A DNA stretch of 64,000 nucleotides from Andreprevotia chitinilytica DSM 18519 (GTDB lineage: Bacteria; Pseudomonadota; Gammaproteobacteria; Burkholderiales; Chitinibacteraceae): assembly GCF_000711875.1 (NCBI RefSeq), contig NZ_JONM01000022.1, positions 1 to 64,000 of the forward strand. Direction: 5' to 3'. The notes under the pieces were generated by a model, which saw nothing but the letters and a program-made list of their open reading frames with translations, searched no databases and had not been told where the DNA came from. This document shows, one piece after another, positions 45,912 through 54,660 of this stretch. Position numbers and translations under genes: made by a program. The stretch's first letter is position 1. Each line of letters opens with the position of its first letter.

Positions 45912-46472
45912 TTAACCCTTCGGTGGCGGTGGCAGCAAGATCACCGGCAGCGGCGCGCTGCCATGCAAGACCGTATCCAGCAGCGGTTGAGCGCCTTGCG
46001 CTTCCGGCACGCTGGCATACGGGCCGACGGCCAACACGTAACCGGGGTTGCCGAATTGATCCACCACCGGCACCACGAGGTACGCCAAATGCAGCGGTTT
46101 GAGCTTCGCCGCAGCGGCATCAGCAGAAGCCGAATCGCCGAACTGGCCGACCTGAAGCGCATATTGGCCCTTGGCTGGCAATACCGCTGGCAACAGCAAA
46201 TCAACGGCGGAAGCCGCATTGGCTGGTGGGCCGGCCGGTTTGGCCGCAGCGGCCGATGCCGTTTTACCTCCGGCGGATGCCGCACTGGCCGCAGCGGGCA
46301 AATGCGCCGCGCCGCTGGCCGCAGCAGCTGCCGAAGCCGCCATACCCAAGGCATTGGTCAGCGGCTTGGCCAGCTGCGCGAGATCAGCCTTGAACGCGGC
46401 CGGCACAGACAGGCCCGCCGCCAGCATCAGCACGCCGAACAGGGCAACCAGCAGGATCAGGCCAAATTTCAT
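45912..46472 (-). CDS. SPOR-domain membrane protein
   Basis: A 186-residue protein with an N-terminal membrane anchor ('FGLILLVALFGVLMLAAGL'), an Ala-rich linker and a C-terminal SPOR domain ('YALQVGQFGDSASADAAAAKL', 'YVLAVGPYASVPEAQ'). SPOR domains bind denuded septal peptidoglycan, so the protein probably works at the division site. The start at 46472 matches the anchor; the frame upstream is open but has no anchor. No catalytic domain. Confidence 0.82.
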   Translation of the reverse strand: MKFGLILLVALFGVLMLAAGLSVPAAFKADLAQLAKPLTNALGMAASAAAAASGAAHLPAAASAASAGGKTASAAAAKPAGPPANAASAVDLLLPAVLPAKGQYALQVGQFGDSASADAAAAKLKPLHLAYLVVPVVDQFGNPGYVLAVGPYASVPEAQGAQPLLDTVLHGSAPLPVILLPPPPKG

Positions 46473-46624
46473 CGAATATGCTTTGTGAGTAATCTGAGGC
46501 GGGACGGCCTCGTTATACCCTTGGCGGCCGGCATAACTCAAGCGGCCTGAAATGTCCTTCATGTAGAAATGCAATAACCCCTCCCTACAATGATCCGCTC
46601 ACACACTCGACTAGAGGGTTGGAC

Positions 46625-47404
46625 ATGGATCTGGGAATCGCTGGTCGCACCGCATTGGTCTGCGGCGCGAGCAAGGGCTTGGGGCGGGGGTGTGCGGATG
46701 CGTTGGCTGCCGAGGGTGTGCGGCTGGTCATCGTGGCCCGTCAACAGGATGCGCTGGAGCGGGCCGCTGACGAGATCCGCACCAGGACGGGGGCGCATGT
46801 GCAGGCCGTTGCTTGCGATATCACCACTGTCGATGGCCGTGCCCTGGCGCTGGCGGCTTGCCCGAATCCAGACATCCTGATCACCAACGCCGGTGGGCCG
46901 CCGCCGGGGGATTTTCGGGATTTCAGCCGGGATGACTGGATTGCCGCCCTGGATGCCAACATGCTCACGCCCATCGAACTGATGCGCCAAGCCGTCGACG
47001 GCATGATCGCGCGGCGGTTCGGGCGCATCGTCAACATCACCAGTTCTGCCGTGAAAGCACCGCTGGATATCCTTGCGCTCTCGAATGGTGCGCGCTCCGG
47101 GTTGACTGGTTTTGTCGCCGGTTTGGCCCGCAAGGTGGCGGCGCACAACGTCACCGTCAACAACCTGCTGCCGGGGGCGTTCGATACCGATCGCTTGATG
47201 AGCACGATCAAGAGCGGCGCGGCTGCGCAAGGCATCAGCGTCGATGCGGCGCGGGAGCGGCGGCTGCATGGCGTGCCGGCAGGGCGGTTTGGCACGCCGG
47301 CCGAGTTCGGGGCGGCTTGCGCATTCCTGTGTGGCGCGCAGGCGGGCTATATCACCGGGCAAAACCTGTTGATCGATGGTGGGGCTTATCCGGGGACGTT
47401 TTGA
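46625..47404 (+). CDS. SDR-family oxidoreductase (FabG-like)
   Basis: A 259-residue short-chain dehydrogenase: cofactor motif 'CGASKGLGRG' (GxxxGxG), 'NAGGPPPGDF', catalytic Ser in 'VNITSSAVKAP'; the Tyr of YxxxK is replaced in 'LALSNGARSGL', where Asn stands at the Tyr position and Arg at the Lys position. A changed YxxxK is unusual and makes normal ketoreduction doubtful, though the same 'SNGARSGL' variation is common in a 3-oxoacyl-ACP-reductase-like subgroup. It precedes the biosynthetic set but is separated by about 780 bases. Confidence 0.82.
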   Translation: MDLGIAGRTALVCGASKGLGRGCADALAAEGVRLVIVARQQDALERAADEIRTRTGAHVQAVACDITTVDGRALALAACPNPDILITNAGGPPPGDFRDFSRDDWIAALDANMLTPIELMRQAVDGMIARRFGRIVNITSSAVKAPLDILALSNGARSGLTGFVAGLARKVAAHNVTVNNLLPGAFDTDRLMSTIKSGAAAQGISVDAARERRLHGVPAGRFGTPAEFGAACAFLCGAQAGYITGQNLLIDGGAYPGTF

Positions 47405-48185
47405 GTGCCCGCGTCTTCACTGCCGTCCTCGTAATGCTTTGATCTCTCCGTTCCCCTTTTCGCGACGGGACGAATAACGACACCGGCTCTCCGCGCCGAA
47501 GGCAACGCCCATCGAGTCATGTAGGCCGGGTCGTTTGACCCGTGCGGGCTATGTGTGAATTGCTCGTTGAATTTGCGGGTTACGCCTTTTGGCTAACCCG
47601 CACTACGTGGCTGCTGCCATCCCGCTGCTCGAACGTTTCAACCTCCGCATCACCCTCCTGGCTTTTTTCCTTCCTGCCAGCCCATCCGATTCAGCACTGA
47701 CTGGGATTGACTGGATATATCCAGACGGTGCGCGTCAGTGCGGCCGACTCCCCCTTGTCTTGTGCCTGTCGTGTACGAGTCATGTTTTGCGGGGTGAGGT
47801 TTTTGTTGCAATGCAATAAATAGATTGGGTTTTTTGTATTTCTTACATTTGATTTTGCTGTTTTTTGTGACGGTTCGGTGATGTGGTTTGTCATTTTTCA
47901 GTCAATAAAATCAAATAGTTGTTGCGTTTAATCACAACAATTAATTCACGCGACGGTAAAGATTGGCACGCTAAACTTGTTGCGAATTTAAAAAGCAATA
48001 AGTCAATTTTTTGTAAATACATATTGTTTGTGTGAAAGATATATGTGTGCTTATGAAAGCTTTTGGGCTGGTTTTGCCATGCCGGGAAATGAAGCGGCAC
48101 ACCCAGTCGGGCGATGGCCGGATTGCGATTGCGCCGTGATGTGCCGGCTACTTGTCGGCGATTTGTTGAATTGGGAGCTTGCAAT
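47405..48185. other. Long intergenic region before the biosynthetic set, AT-rich in its second half
   Basis: The first part carries a hairpin repeat around GGCCGGGTCGTTTGACCC and GCGGGTTACGCC / TAACCCGC (about 47520-47620). From about 47790 to 48060 the DNA is strikingly AT-rich, unlike anything else here, as expected of a promoter region or a transferred junction. No gene is convincing. It contains an 11-base palindrome TTGCAATGCAA (47806-47816) and the inverted repeat listed separately. Confidence 0.6.
47919..47940. promoter_or_regulatory. Candidate operator of the biosynthetic set
   Basis: TTGTTGCG (47919-47926) and CACAACAA (47933-47940) form an inverted repeat with one mismatch and a six-base centre, about 245 bases before the DUF1611 gene. 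The size fits a dimeric regulator site. No regulator gene lies within the set. Confidence 0.35.
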
Positions 48186-49304
48186 ATGTTGCGTCTGAAA
48201 GGTCGTCGGGTCGTCATCTTTGCCGAGGGCTACTTTGGCCCCGTTACCAGCAAGGTGGCGACGTCGTATCTGCGCTATTGCCATGAGGATTGCGTGGCGG
48301 TGATCGATAGCCGCCTTGCCGGGCAGGACGTCGGCGCCGTCCTTGGCTACGCCCACGGGATTCCGCTGGTGAGCTCGCTGGAAGCCGCGCTGGATTTCGA
48401 GCCGGATGTGTTGCTGATCGGCGTCGGTTTGTTCTCCAACGAGTTGCCGACCGCATGGCGCTCGCAAATCGCCGGGGCGCTGGAGGCCGGCCTGGACGTG
48501 GTCAGCGGCCTGCACTTTCGCATTGCGCATGACCATGCCTTCAGCGAAATCGCCTCGCACTCGGGCAGCCGCATCTGGGATACCAAGGAACCGCCGGAAA
48601 TCCTCGTCACCAGCGAAGCCAAGCTCGGGGAGCTGGATCGTTTCGTGATCCATACCGTGGGCAGCGATTGCCGCGTGGGCAAGAAAACCGCCGCCATCGA
48701 AATCATGCAGGCCGCCAAGCGCAAGGGCTTCAACGCCGGCTTTGCCGCGACTGGGCAGAGTGGCATCTATATCAGCGGCAACGGCGTGGCGGTGGATGCC
48801 GTGCCGTCCGATTTCGTGGCTGGCGTGAGCGAAGCGCTGGTGCGGCAAGTGGCCGAGGATCACGACTGGATCGTAGTCGAAGGGCAGGGCTCGATCTCCC
48901 ACCCGGCGTATAGCGGCGTCACGCTCGGCCTGCTGCACGGTGCCATGCCGCAAGCGCTGATCCTGTGCCACGAGGCCGGGCTCACGCATCACAAGGGCTG
49001 GCCCAACGTGCCGCTGCGCCCCTTGAATGAACTCATCGCGCTGTACGAACAACTGGCGGGCTATCTGCGCCCGGCCAAGGTGGTCGGCATCAGCGTGCAT
49101 TGCGGGCAGCTGAGCGAAGACGAGGCGGCTGATTACATCCAGCGCATCGAAGAAGAAACCGGTTTGCCCACCACCGACGTGATCCATTTCGGCGCGGACC
49201 GGCTGGTGGATGCGTTGGCGGCCTACCGCGCGACCTTGCCGGCCAATCTGGTGGCCCCGCGTTCGCAAGGGCTGAGTGCGGTGCGGGAAGTGCACGCGGC
49301 TTAG
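48186..49304 (+). CDS. DUF1611 family P-loop enzyme
   Basis: A 372-residue protein. The N-terminal Rossmann-like part (1 to about 140) is followed by a P-loop domain with 'GSDCRVGKKTA' (159-169), the DUF1611 signature. A studied DUF1611 member, DgcN, acylates D-glutamate in D-glutamate use, paired with a racemase-like DgcA; no such partner is here. In this place the enzyme probably acts on an amino-acid-like intermediate. GGGAG upstream supports the ATG at 48186. First gene of the biosynthetic set. Confidence 0.85.
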   Translation: MLRLKGRRVVIFAEGYFGPVTSKVATSYLRYCHEDCVAVIDSRLAGQDVGAVLGYAHGIPLVSSLEAALDFEPDVLLIGVGLFSNELPTAWRSQIAGALEAGLDVVSGLHFRIAHDHAFSEIASHSGSRIWDTKEPPEILVTSEAKLGELDRFVIHTVGSDCRVGKKTAAIEIMQAAKRKGFNAGFAATGQSGIYISGNGVAVDAVPSDFVAGVSEALVRQVAEDHDWIVVEGQGSISHPAYSGVTLGLLHGAMPQALILCHEAGLTHHKGWPNVPLRPLNELIALYEQLAGYLRPAKVVGISVHCGQLSEDEAADYIQRIEEETGLPTTDVIHFGADRLVDALAAYRATLPANLVAPRSQGLSAVREVHAA

Positions 49305-49318
49305 TGCGCTGCGTCCTT

Positions 49319-49364
49319 AAGTCCCCTCACCCCCGGCCCCTCTCCCACAAGTGTGAGAGGGGAG
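49319..49364. repeat. Family B dispersed repeat, copy 3
   Basis: A half copy, CCCCTCACCCCCGGCCCCTCTCCCACAAGTGTGAGAGGGG, between the DUF1611 and enolpyruvyltransferase genes. Confidence 0.75.
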
Positions 49365-49423
49365 CAAACCGTCTGTTCGATTTCGATTGATTTGGTTTTG
49401 ATTTGGATAAGGAGGCAACTCAC

Positions 49424-50803
49424 ATGAATGCTCATCCGCTGTATCTGCAAGTCATGCCGCTGCGCAAGTTGTCTGGCCGGGCGATGATTCCGTCGTCCAA
49501 GCCGGAAACCCAGCGTGCCATTCTGGCCGCCACCCTGGCGCGTGGCCGCTCGCTGGTGTTCAACGACCTGCGTTGCGTTGAAACCACCACCATGAAAGAA
49601 GCCTGCCGGGCCATTGGCGCGGTGATCGACGAGAAAGACGGCTTCCTCGAAATCCACGGCGTCGGGCGCGATATCAAAGCCGACCGGCGCGTGATCGATG
49701 CGCTGGGCTCCGGCCTCGTGTTCCGTGTCTTCACCGCGCTGACGTGCTTCTCGTCCTCGGCGGCGGTGATCACTGGCGACACCATTCTGCGCAACCGCGT
49801 GATGCTGCCGCTGTTCGATGCGCTCGATCAGCTTGGTGCGCATATCGAATGCATCGGCGACGAAGGCAAAGCACCGGTGGTGAACTGGGGTGGTGGCCTG
49901 AAGGGCGGTCGTTGCGTGTTGCCGGGCAATGTCAGCTCGCAATTCATCACCGCCGTGATGTTCGCCGCGCCGCTGGCCGAGCAAGTGACCGAGATCATCG
50001 TCGAAGGCGAAATCCTCTCGATCTCCTACATCCGCCAGACCGTCGATACGCTGCGCCGCGCCGGTATCCGCGTGGAAGTGAGCGACGACTTCTCGCGCAT
50101 CGAGGTGCATCCGGGCGAGTACCAGCCGGCTGAATACCGCATTTATGGCGACTTCACCTCGTCGTCCTATCTGATCGGCGCGGCCACCTTGTTCCAGGGC
50201 ACCACGATTTTGGAAAACATCAACAGCAACAGCCTGCAAGGCGAGCGCGCCATCATCGATGTGGTGAAGGCGCTCGGGCTGACGGTCGAGTTCGACGACC
50301 ACAACAACCGCCTGCTGCTGACCAATCCGCATGCGCAGATCACTGGCGAATTCGAGTTCGATGCCAGCGATTTCCCCAACATCGTGCCGACGCTCGCCGC
50401 CATTGGCGCACACGTCAAAGGCACCTTCCGCGTGGTCGGCGGTTCGATCACCCGCCTGCACAAGTCGCCGCGCATCAAGGCGATGGTGAGCGAGCTGGCC
50501 AAGCTGGGCGTGGACATCAAGGCACTGTTCAAGGACGGCGTGTACGACGGCTTCGAGATTCATGGCAAGGGCGAGGACTACGCGGGTGATGTAGCGCTGT
50601 CGAGCTGGGGCGACCACCGCATCTTCATGTCGCTGTTCGTGGCCTCGCTGCGCTGCCGCCGGCCGAACCTGCTGGATGGCTATCTGGACGTCAATTGCTC
50701 CTTCCCGGACTTCTTCGAGCAATTCGCGCTGCTGGGCGTACACGCCCGCGAAGTGGTGCAAGCGCTGCAGGAAGACGATGCGCTGGCGCTGCAGGAAGGG
50801 TGA
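49424..50803 (+). CDS. EPSP-synthase-like enolpyruvyltransferase
   Basis: A 459-residue AroA/MurA-fold enzyme. Lys26 and Arg31 ('SSKPETQR') match the Lys/Arg pair of EPSP synthase; 'GSGLVFR' (95-101), R125 in 'ILRNR', the Asp in 'DASDFPNIVP' and 'WGDHRIFMSLF' also align. The EPSP synthase ETDR segment with its catalytic Glu is replaced by K347-S-P-R350, so shikimate 3-phosphate is unlikely to be the substrate. Specialised relatives such as NikO of nikkomycin synthesis move enolpyruvyl to UMP. Expected role: enolpyruvyl transfer from PEP to a pathway intermediate. A strong AAGGAGG site precedes the ATG. Confidence 0.88.
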   Translation: MNAHPLYLQVMPLRKLSGRAMIPSSKPETQRAILAATLARGRSLVFNDLRCVETTTMKEACRAIGAVIDEKDGFLEIHGVGRDIKADRRVIDALGSGLVFRVFTALTCFSSSAAVITGDTILRNRVMLPLFDALDQLGAHIECIGDEGKAPVVNWGGGLKGGRCVLPGNVSSQFITAVMFAAPLAEQVTEIIVEGEILSISYIRQTVDTLRRAGIRVEVSDDFSRIEVHPGEYQPAEYRIYGDFTSSSYLIGAATLFQGTTILENINSNSLQGERAIIDVVKALGLTVEFDDHNNRLLLTNPHAQITGEFEFDASDFPNIVPTLAAIGAHVKGTFRVVGGSITRLHKSPRIKAMVSELAKLGVDIKALFKDGVYDGFEIHGKGEDYAGDVALSSWGDHRIFMSLFVASLRCRRPNLLDGYLDVNCSFPDFFEQFALLGVHAREVVQALQEDDALALQEG

Positions 50804-50819
50804 GGGGTTGGGTTTTTGC

Positions 50820-50998
50820 CTCCCCCTTTCATGCCTGAACGAATTAATAAATTCGCACGGCAAAGGGGGATTGGGTGTGCGAATCCAGGGATTCGCCCAG
50901 CCAGGGGATTTCGACGTCGATGAAATTTGAGATGCCGCAGAAATCCCCCTAACCCCCCTTCGAAAAGGGGGGAATGTAGCGCTGAAGATTTTGAGAGC
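50820..50998. repeat. Family A repeat, copy 7, with nested GCGAATC motif
   Basis: CCTCCCCC, then a GAATTAATAAATTCGCA / TGCGAATCCAGGGATTCGC stretch, then GGGGATTTCGACGTCGATG, GAAATCCCCCTAACC and AAAAGGGGGGAAT. The order and flanks match copies 1 and 8 more than copies 2-6, so two subtypes exist. Confidence 0.75.
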
Positions 50999-51038
50999 AG
51001 TTTCTTACCCAATCGATGACTTATTGGTGGAACGAACC

Positions 51039-51899
51039 ATGATTTCAGAGCAACAAGCCCGGTTTTATGCCGACAACGGCTACCTCGTCGTCGAGAAGCT
51101 GTTCGATGCCGAGCAGGTAGGCGCAGCCTTGGCGGCGATCGATGAACTGCTCGACCCGGACAACGCCGACAAGGCGTTCGAAGTCGAGCCGCAAGATGCG
51201 AACACCGTGCGCCGCATCTGGTCGCCGACGCAAAAACACGATGTGTTCGAGCAACTGGCCGCCGCCCCGGCGCTGGTCGATAGCGTGGCCAAGTTGATCG
51301 GCGAGAACGTGCTGTTCCACTACAGCAAGCTCAACATGAAAGGCCCGAAAGTCGGCAGCGTGGTCGAGTGGCATCAGGATTTCTCGTACTACCCGCACAC
51401 CAATTCCGACCTCGTGGCCGTGCTGATCTTTCTGGATGCCGCCAGCAAGGAAAACGGCTGCCTGCGCGTGATTCCCGGCTCGCACCGTCTCGGGCTGCAA
51501 TCGCACGACGTCGATGGCTTCTTCCGCGGCAAGGTGCAAAACATCAACGAGGACGTAGCGGAGCATCTGGAAGTCCCCGCCGGCGGCGCGGTGTTCCTGC
51601 ATTGCCTGACCTTGCACGCCTCCGCCCGGAATGAATCCGATCTGCCCCGCCGCACCTTTTTGCCGGCGTACCGCGCTGCCGATGCCTTCCCGATCTATTT
51701 CGGCCCGCACGCCGCGCACAACGAGCCGGGTATCAAGTTGCTGCGTGGGGAGCCGGCTCGCGTGGCACGAGTGGAAGCCGGCGTGCATCGCTTGCCGATT
51801 GCCGAGCGGGATTTCGGCTCGCTGTACGAGGTGCAGGAAGGCTCGCACCTGAGCAAGCCGATGGAGCAGATGAAGACGGCGGGGTATGCGGTGGTTTGA
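51039..51899 (+). CDS. PhyH-family Fe(II)/2-oxoglutarate dioxygenase
   Basis: A 286-residue phytanoyl-CoA dioxygenase-like protein. The iron ligands are visible: H112-x-D114 in 'VEWHQDFSYYPH' and H193 in 'TLHASARN'; Arg in 'DLPRRTF' probably binds 2-oxoglutarate. Expected to hydroxylate or desaturate a pathway intermediate. NikI of nikkomycin synthesis is a family relative with the same kind of neighbours. The ATG at 51039 fits the family N-terminus; the upstream frame is repeat DNA. Confidence 0.9.
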   Translation: MISEQQARFYADNGYLVVEKLFDAEQVGAALAAIDELLDPDNADKAFEVEPQDANTVRRIWSPTQKHDVFEQLAAAPALVDSVAKLIGENVLFHYSKLNMKGPKVGSVVEWHQDFSYYPHTNSDLVAVLIFLDAASKENGCLRVIPGSHRLGLQSHDVDGFFRGKVQNINEDVAEHLEVPAGGAVFLHCLTLHASARNESDLPRRTFLPAYRAADAFPIYFGPHAAHNEPGIKLLRGEPARVARVEAGVHRLPIAERDFGSLYEVQEGSHLSKPMEQMKTAGYAVV

Positions 51900-51925
51900 G
51901 TTGCCGCTGTCGCTACCGCTGTTTT

Positions 51926-52064
51926 TCTCCCCTCTCCCACTTGTGGGAGAGGGGCCGGGGGTGAGGGCCAGGCAACCTTCAATGACCTTGCTAGCACCCT
52001 CACCCTAACCCTCTCCCTCCCGTGCAAGGCTTTTGCCTTGTTCAGGGACTGTGGGCGAGGGGAC
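51926..52064. repeat. Family B dispersed repeat, copy 4
   Basis: Full copy between the dioxygenase and aminotransferase genes: CCCTCTCCCACTTGTGGGAG, GCACCCTCACCCTAACCC and the GCAAGGCTTTTGCCTTG hairpin. Confidence 0.8.
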
Positions 52065-52097
52065 TTAAAAGATCGCATCCACGCTAGAGGTTTCTTC

Positions 52098-53234
52098 ATG
52101 GATTGGTCCACGCTCGTCGCACCCCAGTTGCGCGCGCTCAAGGCGTATCAGCCCGGTATCACCGCCGAGAAATTGCGGCGGGAAAGCGGTTTGACGGAAG
52201 TGTTCAAGTTTTCCAGCAACGAAGCGCCGATCAAGCCCTCGCCGTTGATCGAGGCCGCCATGTGCGCCGCGCTGGGCAACGCCAATCGCTACCCGGATGC
52301 GCAAGCGCTGCTGGATAAGCTGGCCGAGCATCTGGGCGTGCCGGTGGCCAGTCTGGCGCTGGGCAACGGCTCCATCGATCTGATCGAAGGGCTGGTGCGC
52401 TTGTTTGTCTCGGCCGAGCACAACGTGGTGCTATCCGAATTCGGTTATTCGGCCTATCCGGCTTTTGTGCTCGGGCAGGGGGCGAAGATTCGCATCGCCC
52501 GGTCCGGTGCAAACTTCGGGCATGACATCGACAACTTGCTGGCGCAGGTCGATGCCGATACCCGGCTGCTATTGATCGACAGCCCGACCAATCTCTCTGG
52601 CGCTGAACTGGCCTACGCGGACATCACCCGCTTGCTGGAGCAACTGCCGCCGCATGTGGTCGTGGTGCTGGATGAGGCGTATGCCGAGTTCGCTGGCAAT
52701 GCCGAGAAAACCGCCAAGCTGCCGCAGCGTTATCCCAACGTGGTCATCACCCGCACGTTCTCGAAAGCCTATGGTCTGGCCGGCTTGCGTGTTGGCTATG
52801 CCATCGCCGATGCCGGGCTGCTTGGTTATTTCCATCGCATCCGGCCGCCGTTCCCGGTCGGTGGCGTGGCCTTGGCCGGTGCCTTGGCCGCGCTGGAAGA
52901 TTCGGCGCATCTGGCGCTCATCCTGAATGCCACACGCAGCGGGCGGCAGCGATTGCTTGAGGCACTGGCAGAAGAGGGCGTCACGGTCGTGGCGGGCACC
53001 GGCAACTTTGTGCTGGCGGATTTTGGCCCGGCCGCCAAACCCGTCTACGAAGGCCTGCTGGCGCTTGGCTTCATCACTCGCGCCATGTCGGCTTATGGCC
53101 TGCCGACGCACATTCGCATCTCCATCGGCGCGGCGGCCGAAATCGAAATGTTGATCGTGGCCATCGCGCATTTGCTGCAAGCCCATCTCAACCCGCATGC
53201 CGATCAACGCCATTCCGCCTTGGTGACCTCATGA
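52098..53234 (+). CDS. HisC-like pyridoxal-phosphate aminotransferase
   Basis: A 378-residue class I/II fold aminotransferase close to histidinol-phosphate aminotransferase. PLP Lys223 in 'TRTFSKAYGLAGLRVGY', Asp192 in 'VVVLDEAYAEF', Asn165 in 'SPTNLSG' and 'FSSNEAP' near the start are the family marks. HisC itself reads PNNPTG and NENP, so this is a divergent member. Expected to convert a keto group to an amine, or the reverse, in the pathway. Its stop overlaps the next ATG by four bases. Confidence 0.9.
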   Translation: MDWSTLVAPQLRALKAYQPGITAEKLRRESGLTEVFKFSSNEAPIKPSPLIEAAMCAALGNANRYPDAQALLDKLAEHLGVPVASLALGNGSIDLIEGLVRLFVSAEHNVVLSEFGYSAYPAFVLGQGAKIRIARSGANFGHDIDNLLAQVDADTRLLLIDSPTNLSGAELAYADITRLLEQLPPHVVVVLDEAYAEFAGNAEKTAKLPQRYPNVVITRTFSKAYGLAGLRVGYAIADAGLLGYFHRIRPPFPVGGVALAGALAALEDSAHLALILNATRSGRQRLLEALAEEGVTVVAGTGNFVLADFGPAAKPVYEGLLALGFITRAMSAYGLPTHIRISIGAAAEIEMLIVAIAHLLQAHLNPHADQRHSALVTS

Positions 53235-54475
53235 ATATCGTCATCGTCAACAACCTGCCGCGCTTTCCGGATACGCCGCGCTGGGATTTCGAGCTGGTGC
53301 GCTACGAGGATTTCATCGATCACGACGAACACACCGTCAGCTATCTGGTGAACCAGCGCGGCTTATCCGGCGTGACCGCGCCGGCCGGCAGCTACAACCT
53401 CTACCTGTTCGATAGCCTGAGCGATGCCGACGCGTATCGGCCGGTGCTGGATGCCATCACCCAGGCTGAGGGGCAGATCGACCGGCTGATCGTGTTCTCG
53501 GAAGGGCTGCAAGACGTGGTGGCCCAGCTGCGCGGCGAGTACGACATTCCCGGCAACGGTCCGGAGCAAAACCGCCTCGGCCGCGACAAGCTGGTGATGA
53601 AAGAGAAAGTCGCCGCCGCTGGCCTGCGCGTGCCGCGTTTTACTTCGATACGGGCCGGCCAAGTGGATGACGCCTTGGCGTTCGCGGTTGAGGCGGGTTA
53701 TCCGCTGATCCTCAAGCCGGTGGACGGGCAATCGAGCGCAGGGGTGCAAAAGCTCGATAACGAAGCTCAACTGCGCGCCGCCATCACCGCCTTGCCGGCG
53801 CAGATTCCACATGATCTGGAAGAGTTCATCGACGGTGAACTATTCCATGTCGATGGCCTGATCAACGCGCAAGGCCAAGTCAACTTCGTCGTGCCGTCCC
53901 GCTATGTGAACACCTGCCTCGACTTCACCTTTGGCGCACCGCTCGGGGCCGCCATGATCGCGCCGGGTTCCGAGTTGTACGAGGCGGTGTGCCGGTTCTC
54001 GGTGCAGTGCATCGAGGCCATCGGCCTGCGTGGCTGCCCGTTCCATCTGGAGTTGTTCCATTCCCGTCACGGCGAACTGGTGTTCCTGGAGGTCGGCGCG
54101 CGCGTCGGCGGGGCGGATGTGCCCTACGTGATCGACAAGACCACCGGCGTGAATCTGTTCGGCGAGTGGCTGCGCATGATCATGGGTGAAGAGGCCTCTG
54201 TCCTCGCCAGCATCCATGCCGTCGGCGGCTGGCTGATGTTCCCGCGCCCGGATGGCTTGCCGTTGCGAGTCGAGGCGGTCAGCGATTTCGAAGGCCAGCT
54301 CGCCAGCCTGTACCGGCAACTGGTGCCGCAGCTGGGCGAGGTGATCGAGCACGAGGAAGGCTACTGCTCGATGCAGTCCGGCCGGTTTTTGTTCTGCGCC
54401 GATTCGGCCGAACGGGTGGAGCAGGACATGCAGCGGGTGATGCGGGAGTTTTCGATCAGGACGGTGGCGGTTTAG
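53231..54475 (+). CDS. ATP-grasp ligase 1
   Basis: A 414-residue ATP-grasp enzyme. The ATP-binding lysine lies in 'GYPLILKPVDGQSSAGVQKL', and the metal-binding end in 'FHLELFHSRHGELVFLEVGARVGG'; here the usual Asn of ExN is Gly, as in many amino-acid ligases of this family. It should activate a carboxylate as acyl phosphate and join it to an amine. It overlaps the aminotransferase gene (ATGA). The substrate is unknown. Confidence 0.88.
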   Translation: MNIVIVNNLPRFPDTPRWDFELVRYEDFIDHDEHTVSYLVNQRGLSGVTAPAGSYNLYLFDSLSDADAYRPVLDAITQAEGQIDRLIVFSEGLQDVVAQLRGEYDIPGNGPEQNRLGRDKLVMKEKVAAAGLRVPRFTSIRAGQVDDALAFAVEAGYPLILKPVDGQSSAGVQKLDNEAQLRAAITALPAQIPHDLEEFIDGELFHVDGLINAQGQVNFVVPSRYVNTCLDFTFGAPLGAAMIAPGSELYEAVCRFSVQCIEAIGLRGCPFHLELFHSRHGELVFLEVGARVGGADVPYVIDKTTGVNLFGEWLRMIMGEEASVLASIHAVGGWLMFPRPDGLPLRVEAVSDFEGQLASLYRQLVPQLGEVIEHEEGYCSMQSGRFLFCADSAERVEQDMQRVMREFSIRTVAV

Positions 54476-54488
54476 GTGGGGCATTTGT

Positions 54489-54627
54489 TCCCTCTCCCTC
54501 CCGTGCAAGGCTTTTAGCCTTGTTCAGGGACAGTGGGAGAGGGCTAGGGAGAGGGTGGTGAACAGGTAGTTGTACTTGCTAGCACCCTCACCCCCGGCCC
54601 CTCTCCCATCAATGGGCGAGGGGAGAA
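54489..54627. repeat. Family B dispersed repeat, copy 5
   Basis: Full copy between the two ATP-grasp genes, with GCAAGGCTTTTAGCCTTG and GTGGGAGAGGGC modules and an inverted CTCACCCCCGGCCCCTCTCCC arm. Confidence 0.8.
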
Positions 54628-54660
54628 AAGCAGGCTTCTCAGAACATTGGATCTCTAGTC

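Noticed and set aside
49424-50803. Housekeeping aroA
   Set aside because: The catalytic Glu segment is changed and the neighbours are not aromatic amino-acid genes.
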